Shown here one piece after another: positions 36,154 through 45,166 of a DNA stretch of 64,000 bases. Origin of the DNA: CAYRWR01 sp964537555 (lineage in GTDB: Bacteria > Spirochaetota > Brevinematia > Brevinematales > CAYRWR01); contig CAZIAD010000015.1 in assembly GCA_964537555.1 (NCBI GenBank), positions 8,473 to 72,472 of the forward strand. The letters are read 5' to 3'. Under the pieces are notes generated by a model that was not told the origin of the DNA, made no database searches, and was given only the letters and a program-made list of their open reading frames with translations. The translations under genes were made by a program, and so were the position numbers. Within the stretch, counting starts at the first letter, position 1; each line of letters starts with the position of its first letter.

Positions 36154-36163
36154 GGAGAAGGGC

Positions 36164-36475
36164 ATGGACGCTGTATGGAATGGGATATTTGCGATAGGGG
36201 GAACCGTCCTGGGAGGGGTATTCACCCTTCTGGCTACCCGTATAGGGACGGACTGGTCCCGGGCCAAAGAGACTATTAATGACCTGTCTGATCAGGTAAT
36301 AGCATACTGGAATCTGGAAAAAGAATACCAGGCAGAGATGTCTGCCCTCGATCCGCAAAAACGCTCAGAAAAGACCATCATGGAAGATATGCGTGCCAGG
36401 GTGCAGGGCAGGGGGTATGAACGCCCCACCATGACTGAAAACGAAGTACTGCACATCAAAAAAAAATGGAGATAA
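36164..36475 (+). CDS. Small single-helix protein, unknown
   Basis: A 103-residue protein with an N-terminal hydrophobic segment (about 7-27, FAIGGTVLGGVFTLLATRIG), then a charged helical part. AAGGAG precedes the ATG. No family recognised. It is flanked by 10 bp and 4 bp gaps, so likely in the same operon as the WG-repeat gene. Confidence 0.6.
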   Translation: MDAVWNGIFAIGGTVLGGVFTLLATRIGTDWSRAKETINDLSDQVIAYWNLEKEYQAEMSALDPQKRSEKTIMEDMRARVQGRGYERPTMTENEVLHIKKKWR

Positions 36476-36479
36476 AGCC

Positions 36480-37010
36480 TTGCCTACTATAGAAATCGTT
36501 TCTGTCAATGCCTGGGAGTTTCCCCTGGATCAGGCAGATTATTCCATTGCGATCATAAAGGAAAATAAACTGGTCAGCCACCGCTCCCTGTTCCAGGATT
36601 ACCTGGACCATTTGCGGGGAGTCATACTTCACATGGGCAACCATAATTATATTGATGATAAAGATCACGGTTTTTTTGCAGGAGATCTGATAGACTGGGA
36701 TTTTGAAGGAAAAGTGATACTGTTTCCTGTCTTTGATGTAGACCAGGGGCAGCAGCCCGGAGCCGGACAGAGCCGGATATTTCAGTTTTTAGCGGAATAT
36801 CACATGGAGATAAATGCACTTTTAGTGCAGTCAATAAAACAATCTCCGGTCAGGCAGGCCATATTTCTTACTGATTTTCAGATGGGCCCCGAAAAAGGGG
36901 AGCGGATCGCCCTGCAATCTGTGGACGAGTTCTGGCGGATCCATCATACTCAGGGTTTACAGTGGAACACCGCCTATAATATCACCCAGGATCTTATTGA
37001 TGATCGCTAA
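36480..37010 (+). CDS. Unknown soluble protein
   Basis: A 176-residue acidic protein, without signal peptide or membrane segment. TTG start with GGAG eight nt upstream. Features such as HMGNHNYIDDKDHGFF and LFPVFDVDQG are not recognised as a known motif. It overlaps the start of the next gene by 11 bp, so it is co-translated with the ketopantoate reductase-like gene. Confidence 0.6.
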   Translation: MPTIEIVSVNAWEFPLDQADYSIAIIKENKLVSHRSLFQDYLDHLRGVILHMGNHNYIDDKDHGFFAGDLIDWDFEGKVILFPVFDVDQGQQPGAGQSRIFQFLAEYHMEINALLVQSIKQSPVRQAIFLTDFQMGPEKGERIALQSVDEFWRIHHTQGLQWNTAYNITQDLIDDR

Positions 37011-37929
37011 TATCTGTATCTATGGAGTGGGAGGAGTGGGAGGCTTTTTCGGGGGACAATTGGCTGCCTATAGTCAGAATCACCCTGATTTCCCCAGGGT
37101 CCACTTTATAGCCCGGGGGGCTCATCTTCAGGCCATCCGTGAAAAAGGACTGCTCCTCAAGCGAGGGCAGGAGCAGGTACTCTGTCATCCTGCCAGCGCG
37201 CTGGAAAATCCGGCAGGCCTCCCTCCCTGTGAGTTATTCATTGTAGCGGTAAAGTCTTATGACCTGCCGGGAGCCATAGCCAGCCTGGAGCCTATACTGG
37301 AGCCGGATAGCATCATACTGCCTCTGCTCAATGGAGTAGATATTTATGAACGTATTCGGAACATCAGCCAGCAGGGAATCGTCCTGCCGGCATGTGTCTA
37401 TGTAGGTACTCATATTGAGGAGCCGGGTGTAGTGAGCCAGAAGGGGGGTGAAGCCAGGTTATTGCTGGGTAAAGACCCTTTGCATGTCCGGGGGGATTTT
37501 TCAGAACTCTTATCACTATTTCATAAAGCAGGTATAGCCTATGACTGGCACGAAGACCCTTATCCCGCTATATGGTCAAAGTTCATGTTTATTGCTGCGT
37601 ATGGCCTGGTCACAGCGGCTTATGGAAAATCTCTGGGTGAAGTATATGAAGATGAAGGCCTGCGCACACTGACCCGGTCTGCCATGGAGGAGATCTATCG
37701 TATTTCCCAGGCTAAAAATCTCATCCTCTCTCCCGATATTGTAGATCACTCTCTGGAAAAGGCCCGTGAATTTCCCTATGAGGTACGCACTTCTCTGCAG
37801 CGGGATGTGGAGACACCAGGCAAAGCCCATGAGGGAGACCTATTTGCAGGCTCGGTGATACGCATGGCCCGGGAGTATGGGGTAGACATAGAGGTGACGG
37901 CCGCACTTTACTCCCGGATCAGGCAGTGA
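37000..37929 (+). CDS. Ketopantoate reductase-like (PanE/ApbA) oxidoreductase
   Basis: About 309 residues. The Rossmann motif is GVGGVGGFFGG (about 8-18). The central VAVKSYDL segment with its Lys, the NG of LLNGVDIYERI, and the C-terminal catalytic-type Lys in AIWSKFMF follow the ApbA/PanE family. It may reduce 2-dehydropantoate to pantoate for coenzyme A, but many paralogues act on other 2-keto acids. ATG at 37000 is used; a TTG at 36997 is one codon earlier. The stop is 4 bp from the convergent DUF4139 gene. Confidence 0.86.
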   Translation: MIANICIYGVGGVGGFFGGQLAAYSQNHPDFPRVHFIARGAHLQAIREKGLLLKRGQEQVLCHPASALENPAGLPPCELFIVAVKSYDLPGAIASLEPILEPDSIILPLLNGVDIYERIRNISQQGIVLPACVYVGTHIEEPGVVSQKGGEARLLLGKDPLHVRGDFSELLSLFHKAGIAYDWHEDPYPAIWSKFMFIAAYGLVTAAYGKSLGEVYEDEGLRTLTRSAMEEIYRISQAKNLILSPDIVDHSLEKAREFPYEVRTSLQRDVETPGKAHEGDLFAGSVIRMAREYGVDIEVTAALYSRIRQ

Positions 37930-37933
37930 TGAC

Positions 37934-39574
37934 TTAGAGCCCTGTTATCCGGGTATCCCGGGGGCAGTCTACCGCCCATTTCAGAGGGATCTCTTTTTTT
38001 TCACCTGCCTTTAGAGTCAATGTCCATTCCAGTATCTCATAATCTTTTTTCTTTAACAGGTCGGTATCCTGTTTATATACAGGTTCCAGTAGCTTCACTT
38101 CGATGTCCTGATGCCGGGACAGGGGGATCTGGTCCTGGACGATGATCTTCTCATCGGTCTTTTTATGATTGTTCAGTATGACCAGATAATCGTAGAGCTC
38201 CCGGTTTTTCCGGCCGATGATGCCTTCATCTTTCTGATATTTTTTGAGGAATTTATATTCGACTTTGATACTTTCATCTACCCCTAAAAAGGTTTTAAAT
38301 TCTTCACCAGGGGCTACGGTATCCATGTCAGCCTTGGCTACAAAGGCATTGTCCAGAAAAATATTGCTTTTACCCTTTAAGAGAGGGTATTCTGTCTTAT
38401 TCTCAATAATTGCCTTGAGAAAGGCATGGGGTGACAGTTTGGGTACAGTGGAGTACTCAAAACGGGCGGGGAGGGACTGATTCAGTATACTTACTTTCTG
38501 AGGGTTGCCGTCCCCCGGGACGCTGGTGGAAGTCTGCAGGGTAAATAACACAGAGCTGGCTCCGGACTCTACAGATACTGCGGGTACCTCCATTTCAGGC
38601 ATTGCTTCTTCGGCATCACTAAACATGTCTTCTTCTCTTTCCTGGGGCGGATTGGATACAGCCTGCATTTTGGCCATTTTCATACGGGGAGATCCAGCCC
38701 CTGAACCCATCATACCCCGGGCCGGAGCGGGCGCCGGAGGAGCCTGCCATATATCGAGATACCAGGGGCTGAGTTCAGGCTGTCGGCCATAGAGCTGTAC
38801 CTGAGCAGTGGAAAGTGAGAGCTCTATGTCATCCCAGCTTTCAGTGGTGTTCTGGCGGACCAGGGCATTGTATCCCAAAGTGAGGGATTTGTCAGAGCTG
38901 GACACCCGGATATCATAGACCGGGGTCCAGGAGGGGCCGTGTATGATATAGCTCAGGGTCAGAGCCAGGTGTCCCTCTTTTTCCATGTTGATGATCACTT
39001 CGACCAGGTTACGGGTCCTGGAGCGTCGCCCCGACAGGGATTGAATATCTTTCTGGGTCTTAGCCAGATCAGCACTCACTGTCTCCCTCTCACTTTCGTG
39101 GTTCCGGATCTCTTTGTCCAGTCCCGTCTGTCTTTCCCGGTAGAATGCCATCATTTCAATCCAGTTTTGGGGATCCTGCTCTTTTTCATTTTGTTTTTTG
39201 GCAGGGGTGATGAGCTTCTGAAGTATACCATCAATGTAGGCCTTTTCTTTTTGGGCCAGGGCCAGTCCGTCATCTATCTCCCTGATACTTCGCTCCAGAT
39301 TTTTTTTATGTTCTATGATCTTCCGGACTTCTTCATCAGGGATTTCTGAAAAATTTTCCTGGCGAAAACGCATATCACTGAGAATGGCCTTGCCCTCTCC
39401 GTTGACCTGCAGGGAGTCAGGATCCAGCCCCGGGGGGAGATTGTCAAAAGTGAGTTTATGCTCTCCCGCCTTAAGGTCCAGTTCCGCCCGGCGTTTGACC
39501 TGGGCCCGGTCGGTGTAGACTGTGACGGCAGTGATGCGGCTATCCAGTATCTTAAGAGATGATTTTTCTGTCAT
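37934..39574 (-). CDS. DUF4139 / mucoidy inhibitor MuiA family protein
   Basis: A 546-residue protein. The N-terminal DUF4140-like part starts LDSRITAVTVYTDRAQVKRRAELDL. A coiled coil covers about 85-190. The C-terminal DUF4139 domain has LSYIIHGPSWTPVYDIRV, NTTESWDDIELSLSTAQ and SRHQDIEVKLLEP. No signal peptide is evident. A Pro/Ala/Gly-rich low-complexity insert lies near 290-310. Function poorly known. The start at 39574 is set by GAGGAG seven nt upstream; a reading from 39631 would place 19 extra residues without a ribosome site. Confidence 0.85.
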   Translation of the reverse strand: MTEKSSLKILDSRITAVTVYTDRAQVKRRAELDLKAGEHKLTFDNLPPGLDPDSLQVNGEGKAILSDMRFRQENFSEIPDEEVRKIIEHKKNLERSIREIDDGLALAQKEKAYIDGILQKLITPAKKQNEKEQDPQNWIEMMAFYRERQTGLDKEIRNHESERETVSADLAKTQKDIQSLSGRRSRTRNLVEVIINMEKEGHLALTLSYIIHGPSWTPVYDIRVSSSDKSLTLGYNALVRQNTTESWDDIELSLSTAQVQLYGRQPELSPWYLDIWQAPPAPAPARGMMGSGAGSPRMKMAKMQAVSNPPQEREEDMFSDAEEAMPEMEVPAVSVESGASSVLFTLQTSTSVPGDGNPQKVSILNQSLPARFEYSTVPKLSPHAFLKAIIENKTEYPLLKGKSNIFLDNAFVAKADMDTVAPGEEFKTFLGVDESIKVEYKFLKKYQKDEGIIGRKNRELYDYLVILNNHKKTDEKIIVQDQIPLSRHQDIEVKLLEPVYKQDTDLLKKKDYEILEWTLTLKAGEKKEIPLKWAVDCPRDTRITGL

Positions 39575-39708
39575 TCCAATTCTCCTCGGGCTTAGTCTGC
39601 TTAGTCTACAGAGAAACATGATTTGGGGCAAGTTTCATTGAACTAAAATATTGAATATTGAGCTCTTGTCCATTAACATAGTAGATACTATGTATAATGG
39701 AGAACATT

Positions 39709-40074
39709 ATGCTCAGATTGTTTTTGATTTTGGGCTTGACTTCTATAGTGTCGTGTTGGGGTAACTATTTACACAAAAATGAGTCCGTAAGAATACAGGA
39801 AGGGAAAGTCCGCCTGATAGGCTTAAGACAGGCCGATAGGATGAATTACCTCATCCTAAGCTATCCGGGTTATGTCAACAAATATAGCGCCCGTATCAGG
39901 ATCATTACTCAGGATGATGTGATCTTTTTTTCAGCTGCTGAGATCACTGACATCGAGATTAAATTCGGGGTGAGTTATATCCTGATAGAGGGGACTAGCC
40001 TTAGGGCTCAAAAAGTAGAGAAAATCATGAATAGCGGGCAGGAGTATGAGGCCGTGCTCTTTCAGGAAGAATAG
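39709..40074 (+). CDS. Small putative lipoprotein, unknown
   Basis: A 121-residue protein with an N-terminal hydrophobic signal and a possible lipobox IVSC (Cys at about 16), followed by a short beta-rich domain. The ATG at 39709 has GGAG six nt upstream; the ATG at 39697 is part of a TATAAT-like stretch and lacks a ribosome site. No family recognised. It converges with the next gene, 3 bp between stops. Confidence 0.6.
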   Translation: MLRLFLILGLTSIVSCWGNYLHKNESVRIQEGKVRLIGLRQADRMNYLILSYPGYVNKYSARIRIITQDDVIFFSAAEITDIEIKFGVSYILIEGTSLRAQKVEKIMNSGQEYEAVLFQEE

Positions 40075-40077
40075 GCT

Positions 40078-40449
40078 TCAGATCTTTACTTTCGCGCTCC
40101 GGACCCACTCCAGGGCCTCTTCACGCTTACGAAAGGCCTGGATGTTGGAGGAATAATCAGCCTGATCCTGATTGTTAATAAACTCATACTCCCTGTCCAG
40201 GGGCGCCACGATAGCTCTCAGGGACCTCTGGGAAAAGGGTGATGTCTTCATCATCTCACTGACGATATCTTTTGTGAGGCCATTGAGAGTGACATCTGTA
40301 AGATCAATGATCTGGGAATAATAGGTGGAGAAGATAGGGTCTTTTTTTAGTTTGTGGTTATGCAGGAGGAGGTCGTCGTTTTCTATACGTCCAAAGGCCC
40401 GGGTCAGGACTAAGCCTGCGCTTTTGTCGATCTGATAACTTACACCCAT
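40078..40449 (-). CDS. SpoIIAA/STAS-like small protein
   Basis: A 123-residue soluble protein. The order SYQIDKSAGLVLTRAFGRI, an amphipathic middle with IIDLTDVTLN, and a C-terminal FRKREEALEWV helix fits the SpoIIAA-like/STAS-like family found as single-domain proteins. A phosphorylatable Ser as in true anti-sigma antagonists is not obvious. It could be a partner of the SpoIIE-type phosphatase 10 kb away, but there is no operon link. Confidence 0.55.
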   Translation of the reverse strand: MGVSYQIDKSAGLVLTRAFGRIENDDLLLHNHKLKKDPIFSTYYSQIIDLTDVTLNGLTKDIVSEMMKTSPFSQRSLRAIVAPLDREYEFINNQDQADYSSNIQAFRKREEALEWVRSAKVKI

Positions 40450-40611
40450 GTTTTTATCCTTTTTAAATATTACTTAATATTAGAATGTTCCTATATTAAG
40501 TCAAGTGAAAATTTGAATTAAGTGTTGAAACGGCGCTGATTTACGGTCAGAATTTTGATTTTTTTCAGGCTCTCCTTTAAAATGAATGACTTTAATTGCC
40601 GAAGGAAGAAA

Positions 40612-42543
40612 ATGAGCCTAAAAATAGGTGCCATTCAACTGGATTACGCTGCCGGAATGACTGTCAATGATGTACTGGATTATTTTAAAGATAACCGGGA
40701 CAAAGCCAAAGAGGCCGGGATCTCCGCACTTATTAATAATGCTCTGGTCGCTGAAGTGGATGGAGTCCTTAAAGACCTGACTTCTCCGGTATCTGACGGA
40801 GCCAGTATTGTGCTCTATGACGGCAGTAGTGAACAGGGACTGGATACTATCCGGCATAGTGCGGCCCACCTCATGGCCCAGGCCATAATGCGGCTCTATC
40901 CCGGTACTAAGCTGGCTATAGGCCCTACCATAAAAGACGGCTTTTACTATGACATGGATATGCAGGAGCCTCTGTCTGAAGAAGCTCTGCCTCTTATTGA
41001 AAAAGAGATGCAGAATATAGTCAGTGAAAAGCTGCTCGTGACCCGTAAAGAGATGAGCAGAGTGGAAGCCCTCCATAAGTATAAGCAGGAAAAAGATACC
41101 TATAAGATCGAACTTCTGGAAGATATGAGCAATGAATCGGTTTCCATATACGAACAGGGTGAGTTTCACGACCTGTGCCGTGGCCCTCATGTGCCCCACA
41201 CCGGAGCGATCAAGGCCTTTAAGCTATTGTCTGTGGCTGGCGCCTACTGGCGGGGCAGCGAAAAGAACAAGATGCTGACCCGGGTCTACGGTACCGCATT
41301 TGCAGATAAGAAAGACCTGAAAGATTACCTGTTCCAGATGGAAGAGGCCCGTAAACGGGATCACCGCAAGCTGGGCAAAGAGCAGAGACTGTTCTCTTTT
41401 CATGAAGAAGGTCCCGGGCTGCCTTTTTACCTGCCCCGGGGTGTGACTCTTAAAAATCTCCTGATCGACTTTATGCGCGAAAAGATCGCCCTGCGCAATT
41501 ATGTGGAGATAGAGACTCCGGCTATGCTGCGTGAACACCTGTGGGAGACCTCAGGCCATATGGCTAATTACAAAGAAAATATGTTTTTTACCGATACCGC
41601 TGAAGATGAATCCTATGCTATCAAGCCTATGAACTGCCCCGGTGGTATGCTGGTATATAAAGAAGAAAAGCATTCCTACAGAGACCTGCCCCTTAAGGTA
41701 GCAGAGTTTGGTAAAGTACACCGCTATGAGCGCAGTGGACAGCTGAACGGCCTGATCCGGGTGAGGGGTTTTACTCAGGATGACGCCCATGTATTTATGG
41801 CCCCTGAGCAGGTGGAAGACCAGATCGTAGAGATCATTGAGCTCATCGATGAGGTATACTCTACTTTTGGGTTCGATTACAGCCTGGAATTATCCACCAA
41901 GCCTGAAAAAGCCATCGGCAGTGAAGAATTCTGGGAAATCGCCACCAAAGGGCTGAAAAATGCCCTGGACAGATTTGGCAGAGACTATAAGATCAATGAA
42001 GGGGACGGAGCATTTTACGGCCCCAAGATAGATTATCATTTAAAAGACGCTATTGGACGGACCCACCAGTGTGGTACTATTCAGCTCGACATGAATCTCC
42101 CCGAAAGATTTGACCTGAATTATACTGCATCGGACGGGCAGGAACACAGGGTAGTCATGCTCCACCGTGCTATCTTTGGTTCCGTAGACCGTTTTATGGC
42201 GATATTAATAGAACACTACGCAGGCAGATTTCCGGTATGGCTGTCTCCCGTACAGGTAGCTGTTTTGCCCGTGTCTGATAAGTTTAATGATTATGGGCAG
42301 AAGGTAGTGGCAGAGTTGGTGAAACATGGAATCCGTGTGGAATCTGACTTTACGAGTGAAAAGCTGGGTTATAAGATCCGCAAGGCTACTCTGGAAAAGA
42401 TCCCCTATTTATTAGTAGTAGGAGAGCAGGAACAGGCAGCCGGAACGGTCACAGTAAGGCAAAGAGGCCAGGAAGAGCAGAAAACTCTGGATATTCCCGC
42501 CTTTTGCGGACAGATACTTGAAGAAATCCAGCAAAAGCTGTAA
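40612..42543 (+). CDS. thrS: Threonine-tRNA ligase
   Basis: A 643-residue enzyme. TGS domain (about 1-62), the SAD/editing domain with HSAAHLMAQAI (about 85-95), the class II catalytic core (RGVTLKNLLIDFMRE, AIKPMNCPGG with the zinc Cys, RVRGFTQDDAH, MLHRAIFGSVDRFMAILIEH), and the anticodon-binding domain from about 540. It charges tRNA-Thr. The start is ATG 40612 with AAGGAAG five nt upstream; a longer frame from 40555 has no ribosome site. It heads the conserved thrS-infC-rpmI-rplT operon. Confidence 0.97.
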   Translation: MSLKIGAIQLDYAAGMTVNDVLDYFKDNRDKAKEAGISALINNALVAEVDGVLKDLTSPVSDGASIVLYDGSSEQGLDTIRHSAAHLMAQAIMRLYPGTKLAIGPTIKDGFYYDMDMQEPLSEEALPLIEKEMQNIVSEKLLVTRKEMSRVEALHKYKQEKDTYKIELLEDMSNESVSIYEQGEFHDLCRGPHVPHTGAIKAFKLLSVAGAYWRGSEKNKMLTRVYGTAFADKKDLKDYLFQMEEARKRDHRKLGKEQRLFSFHEEGPGLPFYLPRGVTLKNLLIDFMREKIALRNYVEIETPAMLREHLWETSGHMANYKENMFFTDTAEDESYAIKPMNCPGGMLVYKEEKHSYRDLPLKVAEFGKVHRYERSGQLNGLIRVRGFTQDDAHVFMAPEQVEDQIVEIIELIDEVYSTFGFDYSLELSTKPEKAIGSEEFWEIATKGLKNALDRFGRDYKINEGDGAFYGPKIDYHLKDAIGRTHQCGTIQLDMNLPERFDLNYTASDGQEHRVVMLHRAIFGSVDRFMAILIEHYAGRFPVWLSPVQVAVLPVSDKFNDYGQKVVAELVKHGIRVESDFTSEKLGYKIRKATLEKIPYLLVVGEQEQAAGTVTVRQRGQEEQKTLDIPAFCGQILEEIQQKL

Positions 42544-42575
42544 AATAAGATTGAAATAACTGCAGGAGGATTTCC

Positions 42576-43103
42576 ATAGCACCCCCAACAAAAAAAGATA
42601 AATTAAACATCAACGATGAGATCACCGCTAAAGAATTGAGACTGGTTGATGAAGAAGGTGAAGCAGCAGGCGTAGTCTCCTTGGAAGAGGCTCTGAAACG
42701 TGCAGAAGCAGCCGGCATGGATCTGGTAGAAGTATCTCCCACCGCCAAGCCCCCTGTAGCCAAGATCATTGATTACGGCAAGTTCCTGTACCAGAAAGAG
42801 AAGAAACTGAAAGAAGCACGCAAGAAGCAAAAGGTCGTGGAAATCAAAGAGATGAAGTTTACCCCACGTATCGATGTGCATGATTATAGCTACCGGGTGA
42901 AACGGGTAGTAGAATTCCTGGAAAAGGGTGATAAAGTCAAGATCACTATCCGTTTCCGGGGAAGAGAAATGGCACATACCGAACTGGGATTTAACGTCAT
43001 TGACAGGATTAAGATAGAAGTAAAAGATGTGTGCACTATAGAAAAGAATGCCAAACTGGAAGGTAGAAATATCACCATGGTACTGGCGCCCCTGAAAAAA
43101 TAA
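42576..43103 (+). CDS. infC: Translation initiation factor IF-3 (ATA start)
   Basis: A 175-residue protein that binds the 30S subunit and checks start codons. The N-domain begins APPTKKDKLNINDEI, the expected IF-3 start, followed by GMDLVEVSPTAKPPVAKIID and the linker KKLKEARKKQKV. The C-domain has IDVHDYSYRVKRVVEFLEKG and RGREMAHTELG. The codon in the right place is ATA at 42576, five nt after GGAGGA; the first ordinary start (TTG 42636) would cut off 20 conserved residues. Non-AUG starts in infC are known to give autoregulation in E. coli (AUU). Confidence 0.95.
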   Translation: MAPPTKKDKLNINDEITAKELRLVDEEGEAAGVVSLEEALKRAEAAGMDLVEVSPTAKPPVAKIIDYGKFLYQKEKKLKEARKKQKVVEIKEMKFTPRIDVHDYSYRVKRVVEFLEKGDKVKITIRFRGREMAHTELGFNVIDRIKIEVKDVCTIEKNAKLEGRNITMVLAPLKK

Positions 43104-43141
43104 AATCAACTGTTTTTTGATACTAAATGGAGGAAAATGGA

Positions 43142-43339
43142 ATGCCAAAGATGAAGACCAACCGTTCTGCAGCAAAAAGATTCAGAACATCGGGAACTGG
43201 TAAGATTATGCGTAGAAAAGCGTTTAAAAGTCACTTGTTAGAGCATAAAGGAACACGTCAGAAAAGAGCCCTGAACCAGCCTGCTGAAGTATTCAAAGGT
43301 GACCAGGACAGAATCAGAAGACTGATTCCTTATTTGTAG
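43142..43339 (+). CDS. rpmI: Ribosomal protein bL35
   Basis: A 65-residue basic protein, MPKMKTNRSAAKRFRTSGTG onward, with the RKAFKSHLLEHKGTRQKR core of L35. ATG at 43142 with GGAGG eight nt upstream; an ATG five codons earlier lies at the ribosome site. It sits between infC and rplT as usual. Confidence 0.97.
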   Translation: MPKMKTNRSAAKRFRTSGTGKIMRRKAFKSHLLEHKGTRQKRALNQPAEVFKGDQDRIRRLIPYL

Positions 43340-43354
43340 GCCGGGAGGAAATAA

Positions 43355-43708
43355 ATGAGAGTAAGATATACAGCACCAAGCAGAAGAAGAAGAAAAAAGA
43401 TCCTGGAAAGAGCAAAAGGATTCAGAGGAGCTCGCGGAACCCGTCTGAGAGTGGCCAAAGAAGCCCTGCTGCACGCAGGTTCCTATTCCTACAGAGACAG
43501 AAAAGCTAAAAAACGGACTATCCACAGACTGTGGATCACTCGTATTTCCGCTTTTGTAAGAGCGAACGGCATGAGCTATTCCCGCTTTATTGAAGGTTTG
43601 ACCAAGGCAAAAGTCCGGGTCAATAGAAAAGTACTGGCTAATCTCGCTATTCAGGATACAGAAGTCATGCTGAAATATATGGAATTAGCACAGAAAAATG
43701 TCGGATGA
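43355..43708 (+). CDS. rplT: Ribosomal protein bL20
   Basis: A 117-residue basic protein with a family N-terminus containing RRKKILERAKGFRGARG and the C-terminal globular part (AFVRANGMSYSRFIEGL, LANLAIQD). L20 binds 23S rRNA early in assembly and represses its operon in several bacteria. GGGAGGAA precedes the ATG. Its stop overlaps the next start (ATGA), tying a barrel protein to the operon. Confidence 0.97.
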   Translation: MRVRYTAPSRRRRKKILERAKGFRGARGTRLRVAKEALLHAGSYSYRDRKAKKRTIHRLWITRISAFVRANGMSYSRFIEGLTKAKVRVNRKVLANLAIQDTEVMLKYMELAQKNVG

Positions 43709-44550
43709 GCAGAACTAAGTTTCTCACTATTTTACTGAGTATTCAATTTCTTATAATATCAAATTTGGGAGCTAAGCTCCCAAATTTGCGTTTAATGGAT
43801 CCTTATTTATCTGAAGCCAATCAATCCCTCATAGCCCTGACCTGGAATCTTATAGGAAAAGGCCCGGCTACTATTCACGCCGTCTCCCTGGATCTGGCTT
43901 ATGGTGTCAATGAAAAGATGCAGGTGAGCCTGTTTGCTCCCTATTTATTCATCCCGGCCCGGCCCGGCAACGGTGTACTGGGTGATCTCAGCGGGGATAT
44001 AAAATTTATCGTCAGCCAGTCGGATGTGTTGACGTGGAGACTGATAGGTAACATTCATTTTCGTTTTCCTACAGGGGTCAAGGCTACGGATGTCAGTGTA
44101 CAGGTCGACGGCATGAACATCAATTATTTCCCTTTTACCAGCGGCACCAGCCAGGTATCCCCTTCTGTACTGTTTTCTTATTTACTGGGAGGATGGATAC
44201 TGGGTGCAGGCCTGACTTACCAGATGGAAAACCCGCCAGACTCTCCTATACTTGATTTTAACGCAGAATATGATAGATTAGACTTAGAGTTGTATGCGGA
44301 TTATTATTTTAAATTCAGGCTCAGTGACAGAGAAAAGGATATTTTTGTACTGAGGCCGGCCCTCTACCTGGAATACAAACAGAATGTATCCAGCCTTATA
44401 CATATTCCCACCGGTATTTACTCTACCATAGAGCTGAATATCAAGTGGGCCGAAGTCCTGAGAGGCAGAGCAGGGATAAATTTTCCGATTTATGCATCAG
44501 GAACTTTACATAATTATCATACATATATAGAATTAGGTAAGAATTTTTAG
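43705..44550 (+). CDS. Putative outer-membrane beta-barrel protein
   Basis: A 281-residue protein with a signal peptide (cleavage probably after NLGA, about 23) and alternating beta strands rich in Tyr and Gly through the length, ending in a terminal Phe (YIELGKNF), the usual outer-membrane barrel signature. Segments such as LDLAYGVNEKMQVSLFAPYL resemble the transporter-like (phenol-degradation MetA-type) barrel family. Function unknown. Start overlaps the rplT stop by 4 bp, so it depends on ribosomal-protein operon translation, an unusual pairing. Confidence 0.7.
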   Translation: MSRTKFLTILLSIQFLIISNLGAKLPNLRLMDPYLSEANQSLIALTWNLIGKGPATIHAVSLDLAYGVNEKMQVSLFAPYLFIPARPGNGVLGDLSGDIKFIVSQSDVLTWRLIGNIHFRFPTGVKATDVSVQVDGMNINYFPFTSGTSQVSPSVLFSYLLGGWILGAGLTYQMENPPDSPILDFNAEYDRLDLELYADYYFKFRLSDREKDIFVLRPALYLEYKQNVSSLIHIPTGIYSTIELNIKWAEVLRGRAGINFPIYASGTLHNYHTYIELGKNF

Positions 44551-44599
44551 ATTTTGGCCAGTCCTGCCGATATATATTCTACTTTGGTAAGAGGAAAGG

Positions 44600-45166
44600 A
44601 TGTCCATTAAAGACTTAAAAGACAGTGAGTTAATAACCAAGGCTAAATCATTGAAGCAAAACAGTAATGACTATGATGACGTGGTAGCTCAGTACCTCAA
44701 TGAGTTGTTTAACCGTTATTATTCACAGGGATATAATATAGCCCGTTATTATGGCCTGAGCCGGGAAGACGCGGCTGACGCAGTACAGGAAGCCTTTATT
44801 AAGGTATTCAAAAACATAAAAAGTTTTGATACCCGGAAAATATTTAAACCCTGGTTCTTCAAGATAGTCCTGAATGCCGTCAGAGATCATTTTAATGCCA
44901 ATAAAAAGCATTTCCATGCGGATATTTCAGTTGCGGAAGATATTTCAAAAGAAATATTTGATGAATTTCACATTAAGCACCAGATCAACGGTATTATTAG
45001 TAGCTTACCGGAAAATTTGAAATCAGTGGTAGTGCTGAGAAACTACGGTGAACTCAGCTTCGACGAGATTTCAGATGCCCTGGGAGTAAGCGTTCGTCAG
45101 TTGCATAATCGAATCAATCAGGCCTATGAGCTGATTAAGCAACAGATGGAGGAGGCACAATTGTGA
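44600..45166 (+). CDS. ECF-type RNA polymerase sigma factor
   Basis: A 188-residue sigma-70 family protein with region 2 (YNIARYYGLSREDAADAVQEAFIKVFKNI, about 35-75) and region 4 (SLPENLKSVVVLRNYGELSFDEISDALGVSVRQLHNRI, about 132-170), without regions 1 and 3, the ECF layout. AGAGGAAAGG precedes the ATG. The next gene overlaps its stop by 4 bp (GTGA), the common arrangement for an ECF sigma and its membrane anti-sigma or regulator. Confidence 0.92.
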   Translation: MSIKDLKDSELITKAKSLKQNSNDYDDVVAQYLNELFNRYYSQGYNIARYYGLSREDAADAVQEAFIKVFKNIKSFDTRKIFKPWFFKIVLNAVRDHFNANKKHFHADISVAEDISKEIFDEFHIKHQINGIISSLPENLKSVVVLRNYGELSFDEISDALGVSVRQLHNRINQAYELIKQQMEEAQL

